DNA from: Pycnococcus provasolii
Lineage: Eukaryota; Chlorophyta; Pseudoscourfieldiophyceae; Pseudoscourfieldiales
Assembly: GCA_049487715.1 (NCBI GenBank)
Contig: CP150554.1
Coordinates: 248,001-312,000, forward strand
DNA length: 64,000 nt
Direction: 5' to 3'
The number at the start of each line of letters is the position of its first letter. Positions within the stretch are counted from its first letter, which is position 1. The notes under the pieces were generated by a model. That model made no database searches, was not told the origin of the DNA, and worked only from the letters and a program-made list of their open reading frames with translations. Shown here piece by piece: positions 27,901-36,441 of this stretch. A program made the position numbers and the translations under genes.

Positions 27901-29680
27901 GCAGGTTTCGTCATCGTCGACTGACAAGAGTCGTACCTATCCCCCCTGGTGGGACGACGTCTACACTCGTTATCAGGCCCTTTCGGTGCAATGTGCGACG
28001 GACGGCGATGTCAACGATGTTATATTGGAGATGCTGGCGGAGGCGGGCGCAAGTCACGTCACGTTAACAGACGAGCAGGGAAGTGACGCGTCAGACTTTC
28101 GCAGCTCGTGGTCTCGTCGCGCCTTCGACCAGGCTGCCGCACCTGATCTCGGCGTTGATATGATTTGGGATGCGGAACACTCGGGGTATCGTGTCATATC
28201 CGTGGCACGTGGAGATTCGTGGTCCCTTGCCGGCGGCGGTTGCCTGGCGCACGGCGCCGAGGTGATGGTGAATTCCAGTGGTAGCGATGATCCCGTGATG
28301 CGGTCAACGAAGAAGCTCGTGGCATTGCATTCGAAGGGTAAAGACTCTGCAAGAGGCTCAGGTGGCGGCGTTCGCGTGGGCGACGTGCTGCTTGCCGTGA
28401 ATGGCATGCGGCTGACCGCGCGGCGATCGCCGGAAATGGTACTAATGGGCTGGACGGATGGTGCATCGGCTGGCACATCAGCGGGATCGGCGGAGATTCT
28501 TTTGGAAGTTCTGCGATCGCATTCGTTACCTCAGCTTCAGGCGGCTCGGGAAGCGTCTAAGGCTGCTGCCACATCCCATGCTAGCTCCCAGGAGACGACA
28601 GGCTCGTCGTCCAACTCCGCGAAGAAGAAGGCTAAGAAGGCGGCGGCTGAGCGCAAGAAGCAGGCTGCAGCGCTCGCAAGGCTTTCCGATCCGTCAGAGC
28701 ATTCCGTATTTTTGCGTACTCCTATGCCTCGGGCATCCGCAGTTGCCAATGCACGGTGGCGCGACGTCATCGACCGCCGTGCCAATCTGGTGGCTTCGCG
28801 AACTAAGGGTGCCGTTTTGTACGTGCCTCTGCACGAAGATATGGAAGGCGGTGGTTTTGCGGAGCTGACTCGCGCACTGCACCGTCCGACGGTGGATGGT
28901 CAGGGTAGAGTGTTCGATGCAACGTTTGCTCGAGCTTTGTTAGTGGACGTGCGAGGCAACGTTGGCGGTCACGTTAGCGCGAGCGTGCTGAGTGCTCTGA
29001 GGGCGTGGCGCAAGCCTTGGGGAATCGAGGGTGTCGAGGCCACGGCGGTGTCAACGCTTCCAAATCGAAGTTGCCTCGCGGCAGCTGCGGCTGGATTGGC
29101 GGGTGGTGGTGGTGGGGATAAGGCGCCTCCCACCGACTTGCCCCCTGGAGTCGATGCGCCATCTCCTGACGAGGGTGTGATTGTGCTACTCATGGATGCC
29201 AACACTGGATCTGATGCAGAAGTCCTGTGTGCCTCGGCACGCAGGTGCGGTGCAGCGAATGCGGTGATTGGCGAAACGCCGTCGTATGGCGGAGTTCTGG
29301 GCTACGACGCCGAGCCTGAGGTTGGTTTGGGCCTTTCATTGATGGTCGCTTCGGTGGGATGCCGTCTTATTGGCAAGGATGTGGAGAATCGCGGCGTGCA
29401 ACCTGACGTATTGCTTAGCCCGAGCGATCCGGGCATGTACTTTCAAGATGATGTGGTGGGTGACCCTGTGCTTATTCAGGCGGTGGATGTGACGTCTAAA
29501 CTGTTATCGGCGCAAACTTCAATCATGAGCGATGCACAGCTCCAAGCGGTGACAGCAATATGCGGCGATCGGCTCGTACCGGTTGGTGGTCAGTGCTCCA
29601 GAGAAAGGGAGATGAAGGAGGAGGACAGCAAGTGGGACTTTACCGTGTGGCGCAGGCTCCATGAGGAACAAGAGATGTAA
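24977..29680 (+). CDS. Tricorn protease homologue (peptidase S41 family)
   Basis: 1,567 residues from the ATG that begins MYLRDP; archaeal tricorn has ~1,070. The N-terminal six-bladed-propeller start is recognisable (YLRDP, VVFVAEGDLWG, RRLTDAPG, NPLVRPDGAHVVFSC). A second propeller follows (DLVWSPCGTYLAYAK, LYFLGARDF). The C-terminal half has a helical C1 region with a Ser-His pair in EAGASHVTL (about 1026), a PDZ domain (VRVGDVLLAVNGMRL) and the S41 core with LLVDVRGNVGGHV and the nucleophile Ser-Asp in NTGSDAEV (about 1411). Very acidic inserts (about 26415-26465 and 27115-27225) and a Lys/Ala insert before the core explain the extra length. Tricorn degrades peptides released by the proteasome. 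An upstream exon is possible. The TAA stop is part of a TGTAA. Confidence 0.85.
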   Translation: MYLRDPAVVPGGGEGGLDVVFVAEGDLWGTSVGASPDAPPTAVRRLTDAPGVCTNPLVRPDGAHVVFSCTANGTTELRCVSIKGGACYRLTHLGRNARPVAWLPIVSQKSICGWMLIFSISDHTEIDGPTLHAVELDHDSCQPVPGKLRPVELNLGPASHLFVTPCPYEASLGDTSRDSMHFNIVIARHVDDAANGNWKGYAGGRSGELFLAEGSISRAALAENMTTMQWREWLGNLRYSKVALDPPCPISSPCVIGAGGLTSVLFVSPGTSRASWDAPCSRGQVRLLKLHGTPDDRAGTHEVVELASLDSKGDAAFWPRCLHASGMKESQRWRFVFTAGGELHHGMFSAGDISCSQANSVHCANVDWVEWRRALSRHGPNIAAASDHLVDMSLDARGMSVVATFDDGSAHALGPFEGPAVSLAASSGDEEAPPSALCAAGVLAHLYDGDRVVLCTDATGEYDLEVHYLSLPLSSQEWDEEPDDSSDDDENSDDDGGGGGKKRKGGKDGKSHEKARAKPPTRHPNDILAQRRRRLHISPTMLGRPMYLACSPQAPLVAVANHRGELLLVDVDAPEVSKVSTHPQQCRCRVADVCRASPRDGIFDLVWSPCGTYLAYAKVIAYGSEVSAIFILDVRSGVCTRVTNPVLGDRSPSFDPGGKWLYFLGARDFRPMPNLLAGAEPSYAYGRMERPYVIPLSGSMNPLFPPLRPVHDDGDDDDDEEDDFETDSEDDDSDDDDDDDDDDGEDFDPPDPITVNLDGICDRAMALPVTCGRYGRLVALENDKCMYTVHALHDSSSAVGTDGGVLEADEDDGDAALGALLKYDMYRRKVTVLFGSGVSDVSLSMDGLTMLVWRSGDADEDSASSPTGHDVAGGGACLHKTSWYSGEEGWSLLVLPAGKKDSETPDDDEDGDPDPSFPGRESGLIDLDGRIALDLEPVPHFRRALRDAWRRVRDDGAWHSWLGDGDALSRSMASLQVSSSSTDKSRTYPPWWDDVYTRYQALSVQCATDGDVNDVILEMLAEAGASHVTLTDEQGSDASDFRSSWSRRAFDQAAAPDLGVDMIWDAEHSGYRVISVARGDSWSLAGGGCLAHGAEVMVNSSGSDDPVMRSTKKLVALHSKGKDSARGSGGGVRVGDVLLAVNGMRLTARRSPEMVLMGWTDGASAGTSAGSAEILLEVLRSHSLPQLQAAREASKAAATSHASSQETTGSSSNSAKKKAKKAAAERKKQAAALARLSDPSEHSVFLRTPMPRASAVANARWRDVIDRRANLVASRTKGAVLYVPLHEDMEGGGFAELTRALHRPTVDGQGRVFDATFARALLVDVRGNVGGHVSASVLSALRAWRKPWGIEGVEATAVSTLPNRSCLAAAAAGLAGGGGGDKAPPTDLPPGVDAPSPDEGVIVLLMDANTGSDAEVLCASARRCGAANAVIGETPSYGGVLGYDAEPEVGLGLSLMVASVGCRLIGKDVENRGVQPDVLLSPSDPGMYFQDDVVGDPVLIQAVDVTSKLLSAQTSIMSDAQLQAVTAICGDRLVPVGGQCSREREMKEEDSKWDFTVWRRLHEEQEM

Positions 29681-29698
29681 CATAGACTACGGATATTA

Positions 29699-31252
29699 TT
29701 ACCACTTGGACGACGGTGGAGACAAGAGAGCTCGCACCTTGACGAGTGCCTCGTGGCGTGATTGCGGCGCACTCGCCGGCTCTGGCATGACCATGGCAGC
29801 CGTGGCGGCATTCCCTACACTCAGCGCCGCGAACGTCTGGCGAATTCCACATGCGCGGCTGAAAGAACCGTCACCCCCATCTCGGCCATCGCGTGTCCAT
29901 GGGCAACCTTCACGATGCGCCGCCACGGGGTGGAAGGATGCTGGCTCAGGCGCCGAGCCGCCGGGAGAACGTAGCGCCGGCGGAGACTCCACGAGAGGGA
30001 GCTGGTCGTCCGCACGCTTTCGCTTCACCGCACCCTTCTCCGCATCCGTTGGCGTGCTGATCGACGTGGGTGTGGAAGGGAATGCGTCGGTGGTCGATCG
30101 CGCATCGGGGCCGAACGAGGCACCCGTCACACCGCCGAATGCCGAAGCCGCGGGGCTTGCTCCCCCAGCTATTGTGGTGTTCAGCATAGAGCGCACACGC
30201 GCCGCAGCTCCGAGTGACGCCCCACCAACACCGCCGAAACTGAGGCCTGCAAGTGGGCTTCCCACAGTTGCAGCCACCGCCAAACGCATTCGCTGCTTCT
30301 GCTGCTTCTGCTGCTTCTGCTGCTTCTGCTGCTTGGCAGGCTGCTTCTCCGCGTCAGTGACGTCGTCCCCGGATGTCACCTGTGCTGCGGCAGCGCGTGG
30401 CCCGCCCGTCCCAGTTGGCACCGAATGTCTCAGCTTCGGCGTCGCACCACCCTTCGCAAACAGCCAAAGAGGTTGAGTCGCGTTGCACAGCGAGCAGTGC
30501 AGTACGTGAGCATTCGCAGCCTCGCTCCCTTTGAGCCGGTACGGTCGGTCGGCAAGCTCCCACCCGCACGCGGCGAGCACTGCGGCGTTCGACCCTCCAG
30601 CGCCGCCAAGCGTCGCCAATTTTTCCATCGCGTTCGACGCATCTTCATCGGTGCTACACCCGGCGCACCGCAGGGCGGCAGGCACGTCCACCGAAGGAAC
30701 GGCTGGCGCGCCGTCTGCGTTCCAAGGTGCCAGCCGTTGCCGGAATGCCTCCTGTCTTGCGCCCGCGCTCGACGGTGGGAACGCGACGACGTCCTCGCCG
30801 CACACCGATCCCTTCCAGGCGCATCCTGGCTCGTGTGCATCGTCGAGGCTTTTGGCGAAGTCTGCGCACGCCGCGCGCCGTCTTGCGAACGACCACTCCG
30901 CGGGAAGCGTGAGCGCCGCCTGGTGGCCGCACGCCTCGCACGCGATCACTCCGTGCGCGCGAAGCCGCCACCCTCGCTGTGCTAGGCTGCTAGGGTCGAC
31001 GCCGACGCCGCGCGGTGTGCCGAACCACGTCCCGGGCGAGAACGTTCCGAGGCGTCGCAGGTAGTCGGTGCGTGACCACGGCCTTGCCGCGTGCGTCGTC
31101 CTGAGGGCGTCCTGACGCGGTCCCGAGGACGTCGTCGCTACGCCTGGCGCCATGACGTCCTCGCGCATGTACACGAGTCCGTCGAGCGCCTGGCGCAGTC
31201 TCGCTGCGGGCGCGTTGGGTGTCTGTGCGTCGTTGGTTTGCTGCGACGCCAT
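29699..31252 (-). CDS. C3HC zinc-finger protein (NIPA/ZC3HC1-like)
   Basis: 517 residues from the ATG at 31252. The N-terminal C3HC finger shows WSRTDYLRRLGTFSPGTWFG, LAQRGWRL and CEACGHQAAL, followed by the conserved His/Cys in HEPGCAWKGSVC. A second zinc-binding part follows: CGWELADRPYRL with CSLCNATQPLW, and much later the isolated FHPVAAHREGCPW, as in the split RSM1 region. A KQQ repeat (about 30297-30335) lies in the intervening disordered region. ZC3HC1/NIPA proteins are nuclear, at the nuclear basket or as an F-box-type adaptor. The stop is 18 bp from that of the convergent tricorn gene. Confidence 0.8.
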   Translation of the reverse strand: MASQQTNDAQTPNAPAARLRQALDGLVYMREDVMAPGVATTSSGPRQDALRTTHAARPWSRTDYLRRLGTFSPGTWFGTPRGVGVDPSSLAQRGWRLRAHGVIACEACGHQAALTLPAEWSFARRRAACADFAKSLDDAHEPGCAWKGSVCGEDVVAFPPSSAGARQEAFRQRLAPWNADGAPAVPSVDVPAALRCAGCSTDEDASNAMEKLATLGGAGGSNAAVLAACGWELADRPYRLKGSEAANAHVLHCSLCNATQPLWLFAKGGATPKLRHSVPTGTGGPRAAAAQVTSGDDVTDAEKQPAKQQKQQKQQKQQKQRMRLAVAATVGSPLAGLSFGGVGGASLGAAARVRSMLNTTIAGGASPAASAFGGVTGASFGPDARSTTDAFPSTPTSISTPTDAEKGAVKRKRADDQLPLVESPPALRSPGGSAPEPASFHPVAAHREGCPWTRDGRDGGDGSFSRACGIRQTFAALSVGNAATAAMVMPEPASAPQSRHEALVKVRALLSPPSSKW

Positions 31253-31316
31253 TCCAGGAGGTTGGGGGGAGGGAAAAAGAAGCAGAATCGCATCGGCGGC
31301 GGCGAACAAGCACGGT

Positions 31317-31335
31317 CCCTAACCCCTAACCCTTA
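31317..31335. repeat. Short telomere-like CCCTAA run in divergent promoter
   Basis: Three CCCTAA-type units (one with an extra C) lie between the divergent C3HC and phosphodiesterase genes. Confidence 0.8.
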
Positions 31336-31499
31336 GATCACGTGATAGATTTCCTTCCCGTGTCCCGGGGACCCGTCCTCCCGCGCCACAAGACTGACAC
31401 ACGTAAGCTCTTGAAAGCAGCTCTTGAAAGAGTGTCAAAAAGGGGGTCGTTTGGCTCGCGAGAGAGAGAAAGAGAGAGAGAGGGACAACAAAGACGACC

Positions 31500-33053
31500 A
31501 TGGGAAACTGCATACCGAAGCAGGATTGGGGAACACCAACCGGCGACGGGTTCACGGATATATCCGCCGCGCCTCGGACAAATAGCAAGGTCGACGCACC
31601 GCCGAGCAATCCTAACGAAGCACTATCGTACGCAGAACACGTTATCGGCGATCTACTAAAGGGGGATGTGAACGCCGACGAACAGCGAGAGGCGCTGCAG
31701 CAGGTTGCCGTGGCGCTGCGCAGGGCGACCGCAGACGCAAAAAATCCCTCGCGCGAAAAGGCTGCCAACGGCACGACGAACGCGAGGTTATCATCACACC
31801 CTAAGGACATCCTGAATAAAAACGTTGGCGAGTACATCTCGTCGCAATTTGACAACTCCCAAGCACGTCCAGCTCTTGCACAACGGCGCAAGTCGGTCCA
31901 ACTTTCCGAAAATGGCGAACTTATCACCACTGCAGCAGTACCAACCGCATCCGCCAACCGCCGAAGCGTCATCATGCGCCGAGCTGGCGTGCTTCCGCCT
32001 TCCATACCGGAGCTTGAAGACGAAGAAGCGGCCGAGCTTGAGGATATGCTGAAGAACGTCGATAGCGACGACGAATTCGACGTCTGGGCACTCGACCGCG
32101 TGACAGGGGGGAACGCGCTGGTCATGCTCACCTGGCACCTGCTCACGAAGGTCTGGAAGAGCTGCGAGCTCCTCGGAGTGAACGAGACGAAGCTTGACGC
32201 TTGGCTCCACCGCGTGCAGCAGCACTACGTCGACACACCGTACCACAACCACGTGCACGCCAGTGATGTACTGCACCTGACACACGTGTACTTGCGGAAA
32301 GGACTGTACAAGCGCATGGACGACGTGGAGATTTTCTCGCTGATCATTGCCGCGGCATCTCACGACGTTGGACACGACGGTCTGAACAATGCCTACCACA
32401 GCTCGCGCATGACTGATCTAGCGATCGTCTACAATGACATCAGCGTGCAGGAGAATGGCCACGCACACCGCGCCTTCGATATTATGAACTCGCATGCGGA
32501 GTGCAACTTTATTGACGGTTTGGAGCGGGACTTCACGAGCCGGTTCCGTTCCCTGGTAATCTCGAATATCCTCGGAACGGACATGGTGGGCCACAAAACC
32601 ATGATCACCGAGTTTGAGACGTACTTGAACGCCAGCGACGATGGTCGAGATGATACGGTAGCGCTACCAAGCGCCGGCTTCCTGAGCAAGGTTGTGCTTC
32701 ACCTGGCGGACATTAACAACGCGGCACGGAAATGGGACTTGGCAGAATTCTGGGCAAATCGTTGCCTTGCGGAGTTTTTCAATCAGGGAGATATGGAGAA
32801 GAAGCTCGAGCTGCCGGTCAGCCCGTTGTGCGACCGATCAACGACGGACATCCCGAAGAGCCAGATTGGTTTCATCGACTTCGTGGTGATGCCAGCGTTC
32901 GTACAATTTGCTCGTCTGCTGCCGTACGCGCAGAAGTGCGTCGATCGTCTTAACGAGAACAAAGAGCTTTGGAAGACGCGCGATGACGTCTCGCAGAAGG
33001 CAAAGCTGATGGATGCGCACTTGCCATATCAGAGCGTCGCCGCTTCCGCGTGA
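31500..33053 (+). CDS. Class I 3',5'-cyclic-nucleotide phosphodiesterase, probable lipid anchor
   Basis: 517 residues. The ATG gives MGNCIPKQ, a consensus for N-myristoylation with an adjacent palmitoylatable Cys, so membrane attachment is likely. Residues ~20-195 are variable. The catalytic HD-type domain (about 195-505) has YHNHVHASDV (249-253 HNHVH), ASHDVGHDGLNN (metal ligands His288, Asp289), the later Asp in HLADINNA, and the purine-clamp region with IGFIDFVVMP. It hydrolyses cAMP and/or cGMP, opposing cyclase signalling; specificity cannot be read reliably. The ATG follows a GAGA microsatellite. Confidence 0.93.
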   Translation: MGNCIPKQDWGTPTGDGFTDISAAPRTNSKVDAPPSNPNEALSYAEHVIGDLLKGDVNADEQREALQQVAVALRRATADAKNPSREKAANGTTNARLSSHPKDILNKNVGEYISSQFDNSQARPALAQRRKSVQLSENGELITTAAVPTASANRRSVIMRRAGVLPPSIPELEDEEAAELEDMLKNVDSDDEFDVWALDRVTGGNALVMLTWHLLTKVWKSCELLGVNETKLDAWLHRVQQHYVDTPYHNHVHASDVLHLTHVYLRKGLYKRMDDVEIFSLIIAAASHDVGHDGLNNAYHSSRMTDLAIVYNDISVQENGHAHRAFDIMNSHAECNFIDGLERDFTSRFRSLVISNILGTDMVGHKTMITEFETYLNASDDGRDDTVALPSAGFLSKVVLHLADINNAARKWDLAEFWANRCLAEFFNQGDMEKKLELPVSPLCDRSTTDIPKSQIGFIDFVVMPAFVQFARLLPYAQKCVDRLNENKELWKTRDDVSQKAKLMDAHLPYQSVAASA

Positions 33054-33179
33054 TTTTATCGTACTGTCTGTCGTAACAACAACACTATTAGCAGCCATCA
33101 TCTTATATTTTTCAACCAATCCTCGACGACTGAGATCTCCCATCCCCCGGGTTCCGGGGTTCAGCAAAAAAATATCTCT

Positions 33180-33198
33180 CCCCCCCCCCCCCCCCCCC
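33180..33198. repeat. Poly-C tract (19 C)
   Basis: A run of 19 C ends in AG, 40 bp before the glyoxalase II start. It could be a homopolymer slippage site or, less likely, the end of a 5' UTR intron. Confidence 0.7.
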
Positions 33199-33237
33199 AG
33201 TCCAACCCCAGGGGTCCCGCCATCCCCCTTGATCAGC

Positions 33238-34209
33238 ATGGCTGCCGCGAGTCGACTAGCAAGCATGCTGCTCTCCCATGCTGCTCACGCAAGCACAACG
33301 TGGCGGCGACCTTGTTTTCAAACCTTGTTTACGTCGATGAATGCGCATGCGCCACCGTGGCCAGCTTGCTCGAACGTGGTGCAGCAGCGGTGGTACTCGT
33401 CGGCCGCCGCCGCCGCCGCCGCCGCCTCATCCGCGCAGGTGAGCGTCGTTCCTTGCCTAAAAGACAACTACGCATACGTCATGCACGGCGGCGGCGTTCC
33501 AGTCACTGTCGTGGACCCTGGTGAGGCTGTACCTGTGGAGCGCGAATTGGCGCGTCTTGGAGTGGCGCCCGAGTACGTGCTTCTCACGCATCACCACGAC
33601 GATCACGTTGGAGGCGTCACACGGATTAAGGAGGCTCACCCGAACGTGAAGGTTGTGTACTGCGAGGCGGACCGAGACCGCATGCCCGTTTCTGCTGATG
33701 TTGCCGTGTCGCCGAGCTCAACGTTTGCGCTGGGTGACTTGCAAGCCGAGGTGATCGATACGGGAGGGCACACAAGGCACCACGTCGCCTTCCACATTGC
33801 AGACGCCGGTATCGTCTTCACGGGTGACGCACTCTTCGTGCTAGGTTGTGGACGGCTGTTCGAGGGAACTGCAGAGCAAATGCACGAAAGCCTTGCTCGC
33901 CTTGCTGCGCTTCCGCCGAAAACACGCGTGTATGCCGGGCACGAGTACTCCGTCGCTAACGCTGACTTTGCGAGAGCCATCGATCCCAAGAATGCAGGTT
34001 TGCGTGCACGTGCGAACCAACTACGAGTGCTGCGGAGCGCAGGAATGCCCACGCTGCCCACTACCATCGAAAGTGAAAGGGAGCTGAACATTTTTCTACG
34101 AGCTTCCGAGAAAGAGATCGCTGACAGCGTGTCAAAAAGTGTGGGAGAGGAGGTGAGTGATCCTGTGAATGTATTTGCAGCTTTAAGGAGACTTAAGGAT
34201 AATGCATGA
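33238..34209 (+). CDS. Hydroxyacylglutathione hydrolase (glyoxalase II), organellar
   Basis: 323 residues from the ATG at 33238. An N-terminal presequence rich in Ala/Ser/Arg (MAAASRLASMLLSHAAHA, Arg-Trp-Tyr-Ser near 51-54, an Ala run at ~56-63) points to the mitochondrion, less likely the plastid. The metallo-beta-lactamase core follows: VPCLKDNYAYV, the binuclear metal motif THHHDDHVGG (117-126), DTGGHTRHHVAFH, FTGDALFVLGCGRLFEG and YAGHEYSVANADF. It hydrolyses S-D-lactoylglutathione, the second step of methylglyoxal detoxification. TGTAA is at 34258-34262. Confidence 0.93.
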   Translation: MAAASRLASMLLSHAAHASTTWRRPCFQTLFTSMNAHAPPWPACSNVVQQRWYSSAAAAAAAASSAQVSVVPCLKDNYAYVMHGGGVPVTVVDPGEAVPVERELARLGVAPEYVLLTHHHDDHVGGVTRIKEAHPNVKVVYCEADRDRMPVSADVAVSPSSTFALGDLQAEVIDTGGHTRHHVAFHIADAGIVFTGDALFVLGCGRLFEGTAEQMHESLARLAALPPKTRVYAGHEYSVANADFARAIDPKNAGLRARANQLRVLRSAGMPTLPTTIESERELNIFLRASEKEIADSVSKSVGEEVSDPVNVFAALRRLKDNA

Positions 34210-34491
34210 TAGCACGACCATGAACGACGACGACGACGACGACGACAACACGTTATATGTAAAAGGTACTTCTGTTACCCACCCATTACTTATTCATGCT
34301 CCCAGCAATTTTTTCAATTCAGCCTCTTCTGCATTTGCAGGATTGGTCAACACGTGCCTTACCAGCACAGTAAGGTATCCACGAATATCTGGTACTGGTA
34401 CTGGTGTGCCGTCAGTTTCTGTGAGAAAATGGGGGGAAAAAATGTGTGAGAAAAAAAAGTCCGTACCTTTCAACGCACCAACACAAATAAC

Positions 34492-36441
34492 TCACCACAC
34501 AAATACAAAAAACAAGGCAGCTGCACCCATGGCCAAACGCCGCATACCTTTCCAGTTGATGGTGGTAGTGGTGGTGGTCTGCTTTGGCTGTTCCGGTTCC
34601 GGTGGCGGCGAAGCACATGCATCCATGCAGTTAAAATTAAATTGCTCTAATTCGATCGGGCAAGCCGTTCCGCCATTCGCCGCTGGCACCAGCACAGACC
34701 TCTTACGAACACTCGGCACGCTGCTGCCACAGGGCGCAGAACACGCACTCCATGCACTCCATGCGCTCACCACACAATCCACCGGCGCCAGCGGTGGTGG
34801 CGGCGGTGCAGCAGCCTCTCCCTCCACTGGTACCTGCAGCAATGCACGCGGGCTACCAGCTGCGTACGGCGTCGCACCGTCAACCTGCTTGTTCACCGCT
34901 GCCGAGAGCAGAGCCTCCTTCACCTGTGCTGGCGTCGCGCCTGGATTGGCCTGCAGCACAAGTGCAGCCGCACCCGCGACGTGCGGCGTCGCCATCGACG
35001 TACCAGACATCACTGCGAACGCGCGGCTGTGACCAACGTACGCAGACCTGATCGACTGGCCCGGGGCGAAAATCGTCACGCATTGGCCGCCGCTGCTGAA
35101 ATCCGTGATGGCGTCATTCGGTCCACTCGCGCCAACGCAGATCACGCCTGTGCCTGTGCACGGCGATCGTTCGCACGCATCGCCGTGGTACGTGTTTCCT
35201 GCCGATGCCGTCATCACAATGCCCGCGCTCACGACATCCGCCGCCGCCTGATTGAGCGCGGCGCTCTTCGTGCCGCCTAAGCTCGAGCTCACCACGCACT
35301 GCCAATTGTTCTGCTCGCACATCGACACGGCCCAGCTGAAGCCCTCGATCACATCACTCAGCGACCCGCCGCCATCGTCGCGCAGCGACTTCACAACGTG
35401 CAGCACGACGTCCTTTGCCACGCCGTACTTTTGGCTTGCGGCGATGCCAGCGCAGTGCGTGCCATGCCCTTGCACATCCGTGGGGGGCTGCCCGTCGTTG
35501 ACAAAATTGCGCGACTCGCCTAGAATTCCTGCGAATCCCTCGTACTCCATGTTGCCACCGGTATCGACGACGAACACGTGAACGTTCGTGCCGTTGTGAC
35601 TAGGGTTGTATATCCCATCCAGAGGTAGCTGAGATTGGTCGATACGGTCGAGTCCCCAGTTGTCAGACTCGCCAATGCACTGGATTTCGTTCGTTTCCAT
35701 GCACGGGGATTCGCTCGAGATGTCAGCAGAGCTCGATTCGATGCCAACGGATGTGTTGCCGCGTGTGTGGCTGCTACTCTCGTACCCCACATCTTCGACG
35801 ATAGCTGTGTGAACTTGGTGGTGATGTTCGTCGATGGTAATAGCGAACGGGTTATCCACCTCCACGATTTCGAAGATTTCGTCGGTGTTGCACGGTGGTC
35901 TGGTGTTCTCGTTGCCGAGCATAGCCTCACCCTCAGCATCCACCGACTCCGCGAATTGCGCCGCCTGAACGAGCACGTCAACTGCGGAAGCGTGCTTCAC
36001 CTGGAAGAAGCCGATACGGTCAACCGGCGCGTCCGTGTCGTCGGCGTCCCGCCTTGCCTGACACTCGACATCTCCCAACGTGTGCCAAAGGAACGCGCAG
36101 AATGCGACGTTCACCACACTCTCGCATCCTTGTTTGACTTTGAGCACGACGTTGAAGTCGTCCTTCTCCTCGTCTTCAGGTTCGACGACGTGCAGTAGTC
36201 CGTTGGAGGTTTCGTCGAGTCGGCGTCTCTTGTTATATTCGACGTTTTGTTCACGCCTTTCCTCGACTTGACGGTTGAGCGTGTGTGCCCACGCAGGCAT
36301 CACGTTGTCGTCTGTGTAGTCCGTCGTCCCCCACGCCGCAACAAACATGTGTCGACTGCTGCTCGAGCTGCAACATATTATGAGTGACGTAATGGCGGCT
36401 ATGTACGACGCCATCATATGAGACATGAAGAGCCGAGACAT
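34492..36441 (-). CDS. Membrane-anchored subtilisin-like protease with thrombospondin type 1 repeat
   Basis: 649 residues. A hydrophobic signal peptide lies at about 9-25. A pro-region follows (about 40-260), with acidic and Ser-rich parts. The S8 domain (about 262-540) has the triad Asp293 (VFVVDTGG), His326 (GHGTHCAG) and Ser482 (SGTSMATPHVAG), and oxyanion Asn416 (ASAGN), in a proteinase K-like arrangement. After a Pro linker comes a TSP1 repeat (about 555-608: WSAWSACSAPCGSS with six Cys), a Thr-rich stalk and a C-terminal hydrophobic segment (about 635-649). It is probably a cell-surface or secretory-pathway endoprotease. It is divergent from the propeller surface-protein gene. Confidence 0.9.
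   Translation of the reverse strand: MSRLFMSHMMASYIAAITSLIICCSSSSSRHMFVAAWGTTDYTDDNVMPAWAHTLNRQVEERREQNVEYNKRRRLDETSNGLLHVVEPEDEEKDDFNVVLKVKQGCESVVNVAFCAFLWHTLGDVECQARRDADDTDAPVDRIGFFQVKHASAVDVLVQAAQFAESVDAEGEAMLGNENTRPPCNTDEIFEIVEVDNPFAITIDEHHHQVHTAIVEDVGYESSSHTRGNTSVGIESSSADISSESPCMETNEIQCIGESDNWGLDRIDQSQLPLDGIYNPSHNGTNVHVFVVDTGGNMEYEGFAGILGESRNFVNDGQPPTDVQGHGTHCAGIAASQKYGVAKDVVLHVVKSLRDDGGGSLSDVIEGFSWAVSMCEQNNWQCVVSSSLGGTKSAALNQAAADVVSAGIVMTASAGNTYHGDACERSPCTGTGVICVGASGPNDAITDFSSGGQCVTIFAPGQSIRSAYVGHSRAFAVMSGTSMATPHVAGAAALVLQANPGATPAQVKEALLSAAVNKQVDGATPYAAGSPRALLQVPVEGEAAAPPPPPLAPVDCVVSAWSAWSACSAPCGSSVPSVRKRSVLVPAANGGTACPIELEQFNFNCMDACASPPPEPEQPKQTTTTTTINWKGMRRLAMGAAALFFVFVW

Noticed and set aside
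26821-27927. Minus-strand frame, Ser-rich (368 codons)
   Set aside because: Mirror of the Asp-rich inserts of the tricorn gene.
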